Of a DNA stretch of 64,000 nucleotides, positions 53,801-59,224 are shown piece by piece. The position numbers and the translations under genes are program-made. Origin of the DNA: Flagellimonas eckloniae. GTDB lineage: Bacteria; Bacteroidota; Bacteroidia; Flavobacteriales; Flavobacteriaceae. Location of the stretch: contig NZ_LCTZ01000002.1 of the NCBI RefSeq assembly GCF_001413955.1, forward strand, positions 2,900,501 to 2,964,500, given 5' to 3'. Position 1 is the first letter of the stretch. Each line of letters opens with the position of its first letter. The notes beneath the pieces were generated by a model. That model did not search any database. It had not been told where the DNA came from and saw only the letters and a program-made list of their open reading frames with translations.

Positions 53801-56308
53801 CCTGCTATCTGTTTTGGTGATACCAACGGCGCGCTGGAAATTAATGTAACTGGATATACCGGAACATATGATTATGAAGTGTTCAATGCTGATGGAACTA
53901 CCGCTGGATTAACTGGAAGTGGAAACACTAGTACTAATCCATTGACAATCTCTGGACTTGGTGGCGGAAACTATTTTGTAAGAGTAATCGAAACTTCAAA
54001 TCCATTGTGTATTGAAGATTCGAATACCATAACCATTGTATCACCGGACATGGCATTAACAGCAACACCTGTTGAAGTTGCCAATGTTACCTGTACCAAC
54101 GATTTAGGGGAAATTGAAGTGTCGCCTACTGGTGGGTTTGCACCATATGACATACAATTGACCAACACTACAACTACCCAAGTGTACAATGTAACTGATG
54201 TGGTGAGTTTTGTATTCTCCAATCTTTCTGCAGGACTTTTTGATGTCCAGATTACAGATGACAATGGATGTATTATCAACGAGCCCATTACATTGGTTGA
54301 GCCTACTCCAATTACTGCTGATATTGATGCAACTCCAACAAACCTTGTTTGTTATGGAGATACAAATGCAACCGTAACAGCAATAAATGTCTTGAATGGA
54401 GAAGGAGTTTATCAATATGTATTGAACATATACGACCCAACCGGTACCACAATTACATTTAGTTCCGGTGCACAATCTAGTCCTGTTTTCAATAATCTTG
54501 GCGCAGGAGTCTATAGTGTTACCGTTTCTGATGGATGGAGCTGTGGTATGGAAACAACTCAGGTTACCATTTCCGAACCGGTAGAGGTAATGGCCAATCT
54601 AATTCAGTTAACACAGCTTACCTGTACCGCTCAAGCTCAAATAGAGCTTTCCGCCACAGGAGGAACTGGTCCATATGAATTTAGTGTAGATGGAAGCCCT
54701 GGCTCATATACCGCAATGACCGGGGGAACAATCCATACATTCACTGTGCCAGCAGGTCCTTACCAGTATTATGTTCGCGATGCCTTTGGTTGTGATGCCA
54801 TGATATCCAACCAGGTAACTGTTGACCCAATAGTTCCGTTAGATGTAATAATTGATGATAGTGCAGCTCTTATCAATTGTACCGGAGAAGCTTCTGCCAC
54901 TATAATCGCAAATGCTTTTGGAGGCCTAGGAAACTATTCGTACGAGTTATTTACGGATGCAGGATTGACCAATTCCGTAGCCGGACCTCAAACTACAGGA
55001 GAATTCAATGCACTTATTGCCGGAAGCTACTACGTACATGTTACCAGTATGGATTGTGAGGCCACAAGTACCGAAATTACTATTGTGGATCCTATTCCAT
55101 TACAAATAGATAGACAAGAATCTACAGATGTAACCTGTGCAGGGTTGGACGATGGTACAATTACTGTTGAGGTTTCTGGTGGAACTGGGGAGATTCTTTA
55201 CGCCATTACACCAAACCTGAATCAGTTTGACAGCGTAAATACCTTTGAAGACCTTTCTCCTGGAATATATGATGTCATTGCCCAGGATAGAAACGGTTGT
55301 TTTGAAACATTCCAGTTTGAGATTTTGCAACCGGAGCCGCTTCAAATTCAGGCTATAAATATTATGCATGAGGTGTGTTTCAATAGTGAAGATGGTTCTT
55401 TTGAGCTTGATATTGTTGGCGGTACTGCCCCTTATTCATCAAGTCTTAACTCTAACTTGGATACAGACTTTGTTCCAGATCAAGTATTGTTCCAGAACCT
55501 ACCAGCAGGAACCCATGTTGTATTTGTTAGAGATGCCCAAGGTTGTGATACCAATCTTATTGTTGAGATAAATCCTGGTGTAAATCTAGCAGCTACGGTT
55601 ACTCCAATATATGTGTGTTCTGGAATAGTTCCAGACAACTCATTGGAAATTGTATTTGATGATCCCTCTGTTTCAACAAATGTTCTATATGCAATAGATT
55701 CAACCGACCCTGTTGATATGCAGTTAAACGCAGATTTTACAAACATGGCTGCAGGAGATCATTACCTCACAATAGCGCATTCCAATGGATGTATCAACAC
55801 CATAGATTTCAGCATTACTGGATTTGAACCTCTTGAGTTGGTTTTGGAAAACAGTAATATCAATGAAATTACAGCTACCGCTACAGGTGGTCTAGAAGAT
55901 TATACTTTCTATTTTGGTGATATTGACAATGGAACGGACAATACTTTTATCATAAATAGAACTGATACCTACCCAGTAACCGTTATTGATCAGAACGGTT
56001 GTGAAGTTACTTTGGAAATCTTTATGGAATTCATAGATATTGAAACTCCCAACTTCTTCACTCCTGATGGAGATGGTCTAAACGATACCTGGTTGCCAGA
56101 CAATTTAGAGGCCTTCCCTAACGTACTAATGATCATTTTTGATCGTTATGGTAGAGAGCTCTATCGCATGAGATACGGTGATATTGGTTGGAACGGTATT
56201 TACAACAATAGTGAGCTGCCAACCGGTGATTATTGGTACATCATAAAACTACAGGGTGAGAACGATGACCGTGAGTTTGTTGGACATTTCACCTTATATA
56301 GACAATGA
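41876..56308 (+). CDS. sprB: Giant SprB-like surface adhesin, T9SS type B cargo
   Basis: A 4,810-residue protein from one uninterrupted 14.4-kb frame. The signal peptide (ILCLLGIWFLGLYGHAQ) is followed by an N-terminal beta-rich domain (about 30-385, with SQIYWAGLYWAGN and GWTLVVIYE) and a DUF11-like domain (about 386-503, PDIVLEKKVEDIGGND). About 42 SprB-type repeats of 75-110 residues extend from about 850 to 4718; each has an early Cys, a GGxxPYxYS(I/F)DG strand, a GTYT or GxYxVxVxD turn and a GC near its end. An unrelated domain of about 200 residues interrupts them (about 1838-2042). The type B C-terminal domain (about 4721-4810) has TPNFFTPDGDGLNDTW. In F. johnsoniae SprB is moved along the surface by the gliding motor. 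Low-similarity repeats argue against assembly collapse. Confidence 0.88.
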   Translation: MTRNFLKTILCLLGIWFLGLYGHAQEVPFSPRLDDGGNTYLNIKGDYTFLSNSVMNSVSDGHDVNTPYNGNGSNNSLHVEYVDIDSDPSTFNSSSSTLSVPACSQIYWAGLYWAGNYDVERDGDHRSRYESGYTDDSNHYDVTQVKLRIPGSTTYIDLQADTAADPVGEEDDIIVNGYNTLPNDPYVCYKNVTNILQGLADPNGDYFVGNVRGTRGATSYGCAGWTLVVIYENPTLTGKYISVFDGYEGITTQSGNQSADITVSGFNTIPTGPVNARIGVSTLEGETSLDGDTFGIVSNSSASFTDITNAANPDDNFFNSTITDDGANVTSRNINSTNAIGFDSDVFDLNNPSNSIIDNDDTSATLRLGTDGDWFASFLVTFGIEIIEPDIVLEKKVEDIGGNDITGLGVNLGQQLDYVLSFVNTGNDDATNYTIRDILPINVTLDETTLTLPGVGDGDPTNDVTYTYNSTTREVIFSIPDSYVEEGDPISEIRMRVQVAENCFDFVDACTDIIENLAYSTYEGVINDNQISDDPSVSDFDDCGFTTPGATNFLLDDLTGCNYTRTVLLCGADVTLDAGDNFDNYVWYRDENGNQEIDGADTILTDGDPDGDPSTFLVDEAATYMVDKQVADPCKDFAEIIIVELFGATQSNPITALINDTTNTVDGEIVVCPNDGSELPQIFLCGLNDTELVQINIPDADSIEWEQLDETSCAAATADCANTNNSCTWNNVGGGSDFLASDAGQYRLVINYQNGCFSRFYFNIFKNPLDPQYTSRDLICSSDGNITVTNMPLDYEYRLIDQTTGNELVAYNSNPSFTITSNGAYTVEMRQQGVVDGCVFVLDNIGILDRDFQVDVETKDTDCNGLGEIEISILNVEAQYYYEISQGGTIVDTFGPSNDNNYTFENLNDGVYDVSISTDDGCTYSEQVTINDVTDLAVTALTTKNIDCTDGIVTVTGSGGFPNPDYTYAIWSYNGVDLYTDVGDIPGGAYQVVNDFTFTNGEEGDYEFIVVDGNNCSFVSNSVSIVVAPSVEYTTSLTDETCFGIADGTFAVNVTNSNGYTLSYTLTYPDASTAANTSGSFTGLPQGNYSLAITQTQGSVSCDFTETFTIGGQASGISGDAVLIQDYTCLQDGIIEAQNVAGGTAPYEYSIDGINFSSAVGAETFSNLTNGTYTITIRDANNCTFATNSITLDPLNPPSDLTFVATTPNCPSLTSDVTVTVVDGNTPFVFEITAPLPIAATSITGASADFDGLAPGTYTFQVTDDKGCVYSESFTINPVSEINVTGQLVSNISCLTDTDGEVTFTVADFNTDFNYSVTGPSNFSGTNETNGTIPLTGLDDGTYTIVVTDNLTYCTATTDVTVNAPAAALTIGAAETQPTCIVDGSVTLTSTGGWGGNTFTLTNPDASTFGTNSTGTFNTLTQTGTYTASVTDVNGCIVTTTFDLDPAIAPVLAIVPNNTCFDDAVGLTLTANVTSGGDGNFEYSLNGGAFGTNNVFTGLTSGTYTIDVRDGKNCTDSESITINPELSVVASAPNITACATTTDVDITAAGGDGNYVYAIVSDGVTPVSGDFATTNPITVSSDGDYDVYVRDNSGNAGYCEASYDITIVQDTALSISVSDSGIQCSGEAQATITITATGGEAPYQFSIDNGANYQPSNTFVNQLAGSYNIRVRDANNCDVTDIYTITEPLTLSASAAVTQLAECNPGLGAEVRVTNAIGGTAPYEYSFDGGTNYSTNPIGFLLPGTHTVYLRDANNCTFPMTVTIDPEPTPPGIVTAVAYECDGEGVVTITPDSADFDYTYELDGTPNTPATSNIFSDIATGSHTITVNYTSNIAPTPSVLLLEDFGTGPNTSIPQIDGDYYCYDPQNGSTTPCSPLDGRTTNSGNSRINDLEYSVTSNIVSPFGAWTSPNDASLTPNGRYLAVNVGDPGVNTIVYFKEDIEVIPNRDVEFSLAVFNLVDQGRNLIEPNILVELVDPSGVIIASGTTGLIPENTGPNDWQNLTIPALNPGANTTIDIVIRTIATGTNGNDVAIDNIQAIQIPEVCAGSLTVDVNIEDGNAFDAAVTAFSDISCNTGTDGSITFEVENFDVNFEYQVNGGGYSALQTTSPINLTGLSAGDYDIDVRTTDNFGNTCTTSFSQTLTEPNAVVASASLTSVLTCTNGGATITASATGGTPAYEYQLEDGVGGIITGFDYATNGNNTVFTGLAVGDYIVRARDTNLCEDPIDTAITIADYIDVTFTSAPTACYSGNNDGTIQVDVTAGNGDYQFSIDGGPWTIPNTSTTRHIFDNLTPGTYTIDVLDGFGCTGIQQNITINPQLTASAALTNDLTCLVDASVTITAGGGSGSYSYEWSNDGGTNYFNTNFTGSQFSTTTAGTYQFRVTDTTAPTACTVVTNVIIVTPVATPIITSVTPTHVICNGDSNGSLDVVIDTSVGLAPYTIEVVEINGPTNYGTQTSGLPAGDYEVTITDDKGCVSAPTSVSITEPNVMNYTVTSVPITCDTSGMTTSPGSIAVSGITGGTAEYTYYLTANNGISPQTYTTTSGARDHTFTILTFGIYQVDVVDANGCSAFSTEVIASPPNDLDIDVSTLTSDCTTGGTAIVTVGASVGSGNYEFAILETFTPPYSSSYVSPDTPGGSVATFTGLTPGISFTFVVFDITTNCYYFETAAAPINTPSNMTATLDEVANVTCTGSADGNISFTFDNYDAGATDVTYEIFNSQSNLTTGHSGTTSVNPPTGAIAITDFATLAPGEYYLLLTEVGGPFNGCSVLGGEFTIRESVNALSVTATATNDIDCGADTGTITAIAQFGTGPYEYQLELQTATPPTAATWIGVNTTGFFSGLANDDYTVYVRDAYGCIIDFDITVGLDARPEIAIAVVDQCVAEGTFEVLVTLSSSAPGIAPYQIRVNGGAYQNITFNGSNQYTVTGLSSGLNQSIAVRDVTGCPDTDTFNIQPPLQFNATLTTLLDCETAPNDNAEITIDVTAGSGTYDYEIDGPGAVDQTRTAMGGTSLTWSDASLAGSYTVTVYDTSTSVPNCLGSIIVDVPAAVTPSFSVTSFTDVTCNGDDNGTISVAAVDLGTGPYSFEIISGPGSTATFPILPTSNNNTTSTFTGLEGTAVGITYTVEVTAADGQCTTTQTQVITQPDGITNIDATVVEFGCAVGNNVNNASITINDASTALPIGPISGGSGTYVIYEFIEEDDPNTVPVEAPAIVQSGPNQTFIETDIAGGVYTINVYDDNGCVGTTTATINPFDELLSASAVIDVAATCVSGEDITITAIGSLTTSLTTPANYEFRLLPSGGFQASGSFTGLPIGINNFEVRNTVTGCIIAISHDVADPEVLDLIVVNTTDITCFGDTNGTVELDLQDATSTTYASATNYTLYYDVNGTPTNLLDDVTSTGTDADGSFTITGLAAGTYYVEVEDTNPPGSACTYAQSFNIAGPSVGISASTQVTPVTCVNDGSIEIINPAGGWGGYTYFVDLASSLAPRSYQASPLFTGLAGGASPGTDYQVWVADQNGCEFQLPNETLVDPTAITATLQINQDNCTALQGEIEVTGTIGGQGSNYTYQLIRNGSNIGSPQTNPVFSGLGAGSYEVLIADQWSCDERVGPVVLLDEMVATATVVKPIDCSGNPGGQITITVNGGSSNLSYDVLFPDGVTTQNNATGIFTSLTDPGTYSFTVTDNGTATSCMVNITQDLDGAVDPDITNVIMVPVSCNGGSDGSLTVELDPASAVNPVYTYELYEASDLVTPYRFAQTSATFDNLPQGGYRVRVISARACEDFHDETVTEPTALIVSATATPFACNASNTVNTSTITASASGGTGPYLYSIDNTNFQTSNTFDVIDNGAVQNITVYITDANSCSETATVAPIEPINVFTANVTLNNGGISCAGPEEVLITVTDNGNLANTYTYELLPVGNPLGTEIPTLSNVTTTFNLTEPGSYTFRITDNTTGCYLDTAPYEIMPYDLIEVVATPTAPAICFGDTNGALEINVTGYTGTYDYEVFNADGTTAGLTGSGNTSTNPLTISGLGGGNYFVRVIETSNPLCIEDSNTITIVSPDMALTATPVEVANVTCTNDLGEIEVSPTGGFAPYDIQLTNTTTTQVYNVTDVVSFVFSNLSAGLFDVQITDDNGCIINEPITLVEPTPITADIDATPTNLVCYGDTNATVTAINVLNGEGVYQYVLNIYDPTGTTITFSSGAQSSPVFNNLGAGVYSVTVSDGWSCGMETTQVTISEPVEVMANLIQLTQLTCTAQAQIELSATGGTGPYEFSVDGSPGSYTAMTGGTIHTFTVPAGPYQYYVRDAFGCDAMISNQVTVDPIVPLDVIIDDSAALINCTGEASATIIANAFGGLGNYSYELFTDAGLTNSVAGPQTTGEFNALIAGSYYVHVTSMDCEATSTEITIVDPIPLQIDRQESTDVTCAGLDDGTITVEVSGGTGEILYAITPNLNQFDSVNTFEDLSPGIYDVIAQDRNGCFETFQFEILQPEPLQIQAINIMHEVCFNSEDGSFELDIVGGTAPYSSSLNSNLDTDFVPDQVLFQNLPAGTHVVFVRDAQGCDTNLIVEINPGVNLAATVTPIYVCSGIVPDNSLEIVFDDPSVSTNVLYAIDSTDPVDMQLNADFTNMAAGDHYLTIAHSNGCINTIDFSITGFEPLELVLENSNINEITATATGGLEDYTFYFGDIDNGTDNTFIINRTDTYPVTVIDQNGCEVTLEIFMEFIDIETPNFFTPDGDGLNDTWLPDNLEAFPNVLMIIFDRYGRELYRMRYGDIGWNGIYNNSELPTGDYWYIIKLQGENDDREFVGHFTLYRQ

Positions 56309-56324
56309 TAGCTTAACCTACAAC

Positions 56325-57278
56325 ATGATGTTAAAAAAACTATATTCCTCATTTATCATATTTGCGCTAACCGTGGGTGTTGGAGCTCAGGAATTAACCA
56401 TTCCACAGCTATCCCAGTATATAGCGGACAATCCTTTTTTAATGTCTCCAACCTATGCTGGTATTGGGGATCATATAAAAGTTCGTTTGAACGGACTTAC
56501 ACAATGGGTAGGTATTGAGGATGCACCAGATACCCAAACCGTGGCGGCCGATGCCAGAATAGGAAATAGATCCGGTGTTGGAATGCTCATGTACAATGAC
56601 AGCAATGGAGAAACCAAACAAAGGGGTGCGCGAATTTCTTTTGCGCATCATCTTACACTAAATAGGTATGATGATGTTTTTCTCTCTTTTGGTATTTCAT
56701 ACAATTTTAATCAGTTCAGAATTGATGTTGAAAATTTCACAGATAACAATGGTCAGCTTCCAACAGATGACAAATCCACAACTAACCACAATTTTGATTT
56801 AGGTTTTTTATATCGATACAATAAATTCTATATCACGTTAAATGCTTCTAATATTTTAAACAAGGATTTAACTCAATTTAATCCTGTTTTTGAGCCAAAT
56901 ACGTTGAGAAATTATTATGCCTATGCGGGTTATAGTATATCTAAAAGCAAAAACAGTAAATTGGAAATAGAACCCTCTGTATTTTTCCAGTGGTTTGAAA
57001 GTGATGGCCGTTCTGTTACCGATTTAAATGCAAAATTCCGTTTTCATAATTTTGAGGATTATTATTATGTTGGTCTTACCTATCGTTTTTTAAATGACCA
57101 AGTAGGAAAACCGCTTTACATAGCGCCCATTGCAGGTCTTAAAAAGAGTAATTTTTATTTTGGATATTCTTATCAGGTAATTACCAATGAAATTCTAGGA
57201 TATAGTTCTGGAACTCATGTTCTTACAATAGGAATGGACCTCTTTCAGGGTATTAGCAATTGTCGGTGCATGTATTAA
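56325..57278 (+). CDS. sprF: PorP/SprF family T9SS membrane protein (SprF-like)
   Basis: The 317-residue protein has a signal peptide (LYSSFIIFALTVGVGAQ), then the family start LTIPQLSQYIADNPFLMSPTYAGIGDH and barrel strands including RIGNRSGVGMLMYNDSNG and NFDLGFLYRYNKFYITLN, ending near GTHVLTIGMDLF. PorP/SprF proteins work with the T9SS to deliver type B cargo; SprF is needed for SprB to reach the surface in F. johnsoniae. The frame stays open upstream to 56256, overlapping the adhesin gene, but the ATG at 56325 (or 56328), 16 nt after the adhesin stop, gives the signal peptide. It ends the operon. Confidence 0.88.
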   Translation: MMLKKLYSSFIIFALTVGVGAQELTIPQLSQYIADNPFLMSPTYAGIGDHIKVRLNGLTQWVGIEDAPDTQTVAADARIGNRSGVGMLMYNDSNGETKQRGARISFAHHLTLNRYDDVFLSFGISYNFNQFRIDVENFTDNNGQLPTDDKSTTNHNFDLGFLYRYNKFYITLNASNILNKDLTQFNPVFEPNTLRNYYAYAGYSISKSKNSKLEIEPSVFFQWFESDGRSVTDLNAKFRFHNFEDYYYVGLTYRFLNDQVGKPLYIAPIAGLKKSNFYFGYSYQVITNEILGYSSGTHVLTIGMDLFQGISNCRCMY

Positions 57279-57293
57279 TTTATCCATTTGACC

Positions 57294-57301
57294 TATTTTT
57301 G
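57294..57301 (+). promoter_or_regulatory. Candidate -7 promoter element of folB
   Basis: TATTTTTG ends 18 nt before the GTG start. A clear -33 element is not seen at the right distance. Confidence 0.38.
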
Positions 57302-57319
57302 CCCACATAATTATCTGTA

Positions 57320-57682
57320 GTGGGGAAAATTCAAGTAAACAATATAAGGGTACATTCCAATCACGGTTGCCTTAAAGAAGAAATGTTAATTGGCAGTGAT
57401 TATAGGGTTGACCTAGAAGTTCATGCGGATTTATCGATTCCAGCAGAATCCGACAAACTTGGCGATACTGTGGATTATGTTCATCTAAATAATATCGTAA
57501 AAGAAGAAATGGCTGTTCGTTCCAATCTTTTGGAACATGTTGCCAAGCGGATTCTAAATCGGATTTTCTTTGAAATTGCCCCTGTATCAGAAGCAGAAAT
57601 AAAAGTTGCAAAAATTAACCCTCCAATAGGTGGTGATGTTGAAAGTGTAGCCGTTATTTTGCAAGACACAAGAGATAAATAA
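57320..57682 (+). CDS. folB: Dihydroneopterin aldolase
   Basis: The 120-residue enzyme of folate synthesis converts dihydroneopterin to 6-hydroxymethyl-dihydropterin and glycolaldehyde. It shows the family start IQVNNIRVHSNHGCLKEE, then YRVDLEVHADLS, DYVHLNNIVKEEM with the Tyr near the active site, SNLLEHVAKRI with the substrate-binding Glu, and AEIKVAKINPPIGGDV. The start is GTG: an in-frame stop lies just upstream and the next ATG would remove the first strand. It lies 41 nt after the sprF-like gene and directly before tRNA-Cys. Confidence 0.9.
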   Translation: MGKIQVNNIRVHSNHGCLKEEMLIGSDYRVDLEVHADLSIPAESDKLGDTVDYVHLNNIVKEEMAVRSNLLEHVAKRILNRIFFEIAPVSEAEIKVAKINPPIGGDVESVAVILQDTRDK

Positions 57683-57685
57683 GGG

Positions 57686-57716
57686 TTTGGGCAAGCTAAA
57701 AAAAGTAGTACATTTG
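57686..57716 (+). promoter_or_regulatory. Promoter of tRNA-Cys
   Basis: TTTG (57686-57689), exactly 19 nt, then TACATTTG (57709-57716) is a full match to the Bacteroidota -33/-7 consensus. The tRNA begins 13 nt downstream. Confidence 0.8.
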
Positions 57717-57728
57717 CACCACTAAAAT

Positions 57729-57799
57729 GGCATCGTGGCCGAGTGGCTAGGCACAGCTCTGCAAAAGCTTGTACAGCGGTTCGAATCCGCTCGATGCCT
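57729..57799 (+). tRNA. tRNA-Cys (GCA)
   Basis: GGCATCG and CGATGCC form a 7-bp acceptor stem. The anticodon loop CTGCAAA presents GCA, the T arm contains GGTTCGAATCC, and the discriminator base is T, as expected for tRNA-Cys. CCA is not encoded. Promoter and terminator are both evident, so it is a single-gene unit. Confidence 0.95.
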
Positions 57800-57803
57800 C
57801 TTC

Positions 57804-57830
57804 AAAACCCAGCAAATTGCTGGGTTTTTT
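57804..57830 (+). terminator. Terminator of tRNA-Cys
   Basis: AACCCAGCA and TGCTGGGTT form a 9-bp stem with a 3-nt loop followed by T-rich sequence. It also abuts the end of the convergent LysE gene. Confidence 0.88.
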
Positions 57831-58488
57831 ATTCACTTATACGTTCAATCCCGTCCTTAATATTGAACTTTTCCTTTGGTAAAAAACCTTTGGTTATCAT
57901 TACAATTCCACAAACTATAATAACAACTCCCAATCCCTTTTTTATCAACACAATTCGTTCTTGTGTCAAATACCTTTTTAATTGTTTTGCCAGGATAATT
58001 TTTAACAGATCTGTTAAAAAGTAAACCATAATAACGGTGCTAAAAAAAACAACTATTCTATCTGGATTATTATTTAAGCTTGGTCCCACAATTACAATTA
58101 GACCCAGCCAAAAAGCCAATACCCCAATATTGATGAAATTCAATAAAAAACCTTTAATAGCAAGATTTAGATATGTGCCCGTTGATGCTTTTACATTTGC
58201 TTTTTTAGATTCCTTTTTTACAAAAATCACAATACCATAAATAAGCAAAATCATTCCCCCAAAAACAAAAAGTCCAGGTTGGTTGCTCAGGTTTTCTAGC
58301 AATTGAAAACTACTGAAATATGCTATTACCAAAAAGACAATATCCGCAATAATAACCCCAATATCAAAAACCACTCCTGCCCTAAAACCTTTTATTGCAC
58401 TTGTTTCCAATAGCACAAAAAAGACTGGACCTATCATAAAACTCAATAGGAACCCTAAAGGAATGGCCGCTTGAATATCATCTATCAT
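57829..58488 (-). CDS. LysE/RhtB family amino-acid exporter-like protein
   Basis: The 219-residue membrane protein has about six helices. The N-terminal pattern AAIPLGFLLSFMIGPVFFVLLETSAIKGFRAG corresponds, in pieces, to the LysE signature (GP.F..ll......G...g), and VVFDIGVIIADIVFLVIAYF forms the second and third segments. LysE proteins export basic or other amino acids or small metabolites; the substrate is not predictable here. The upstream DUF2807 gene ends 4 nt before it, so the two are cotranscribed. It is convergent with tRNA-Cys. Confidence 0.8.
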   Translation of the reverse strand: MIDDIQAAIPLGFLLSFMIGPVFFVLLETSAIKGFRAGVVFDIGVIIADIVFLVIAYFSSFQLLENLSNQPGLFVFGGMILLIYGIVIFVKKESKKANVKASTGTYLNLAIKGFLLNFINIGVLAFWLGLIVIVGPSLNNNPDRIVVFFSTVIMVYFLTDLLKIILAKQLKRYLTQERIVLIKKGLGVVIIVCGIVMITKGFLPKEKFNIKDGIERISE

Positions 58489-58492
58489 TGTT

Positions 58493-59173
58493 TTATTCCA
58501 TACGTTTTACTTTTCCACCAAAAACGGCCTTTTCATCCATTTTTTGTGGGTTGCCATATACCAAAACTTCACCTCCCGCTTTTACATTTGCCTTTACATA
58601 ATCTGTAGCATAAATTTCCGCATTTCCACCAGCATTTACTGAAACCGTTGTGAATTTGGTTTTAAACTCTTTACCATCATAGATACCACCTGTGTTTATA
58701 ATTACATCTTGATTATCTGAAAATCCTTTTGTAATTATTTCCCCACCCGTTACAGATTTTACAAGTAATTGCTCCGTTTGGCATGTTAATGTCAACTCTC
58801 CACCTTCTTGTGCTTTTAGCTCTAAAACATCTTGTATAATTGGTTCTTCTGATACTATTCTAGCATCTTCATTAACATCTATTACCTTAATTTCTTCTGT
58901 ATGGTATAGGTCTATGAATGTTCGATAACCACTGAAAATTTTATCAATTTCCATTCGGAACTTTAACACACCAGAGTTATTTACAACCGCAACTTTCTTT
59001 GTGTTCGCCCCAGTTATGACCGCCTTGTTCACATCTGATTTGATAAGATTGATGGAAAGTCCATCAAACCCCTTTAATTCTGTAAACCCTTCAAGTTGAT
59101 GTGTAATATTTTCTTCCTGGGAAAATAAACCCTGGAATGAGAGAAATATTAAAAAAAGTTTAATTGTTCTCAT
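58493..59173 (-). CDS. DUF2807 (GIN domain) exported protein
   Basis: The 226-residue protein has a signal peptide (TIKLFLIFLSFQGLFSQ) followed by a right-handed beta-type domain. Repetitive short strands are seen in KAQEGGELTLTCQTEQL, KSVTGGEIITKGF and VSVNAGGNAEIYATDYV. The GG turns and the NAGGNAEIYA pattern are typical of DUF2807, the putative auto-transporter adhesin head or GIN domain, common and functionally obscure in Bacteroidota. It is probably periplasmic or at the outer membrane. It is followed at 4 nt by the LysE-like gene and lies 51 nt downstream of rnr. Confidence 0.82.
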   Translation of the reverse strand: MRTIKLFLIFLSFQGLFSQEENITHQLEGFTELKGFDGLSINLIKSDVNKAVITGANTKKVAVVNNSGVLKFRMEIDKIFSGYRTFIDLYHTEEIKVIDVNEDARIVSEEPIIQDVLELKAQEGGELTLTCQTEQLLVKSVTGGEIITKGFSDNQDVIINTGGIYDGKEFKTKFTTVSVNAGGNAEIYATDYVKANVKAGGEVLVYGNPQKMDEKAVFGGKVKRME

Positions 59174-59224
59174 TGTTTACAAATTGATTGTCAATATGAT
59201 AACAAACTTTATTCCAAAAAAGTA

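Noticed and set aside
41876..56308. Tandem nucleotide repeats or a CRISPR-like array in the adhesin gene
   Set aside because: The repetition is at protein level only; modules differ in DNA sequence and length and have no constant spacer.
56256..56324. Upstream extension of the sprF-like frame overlapping the adhesin gene
   Set aside because: The added residues precede a good signal peptide and would destroy it; ATG at 56325 fits better.
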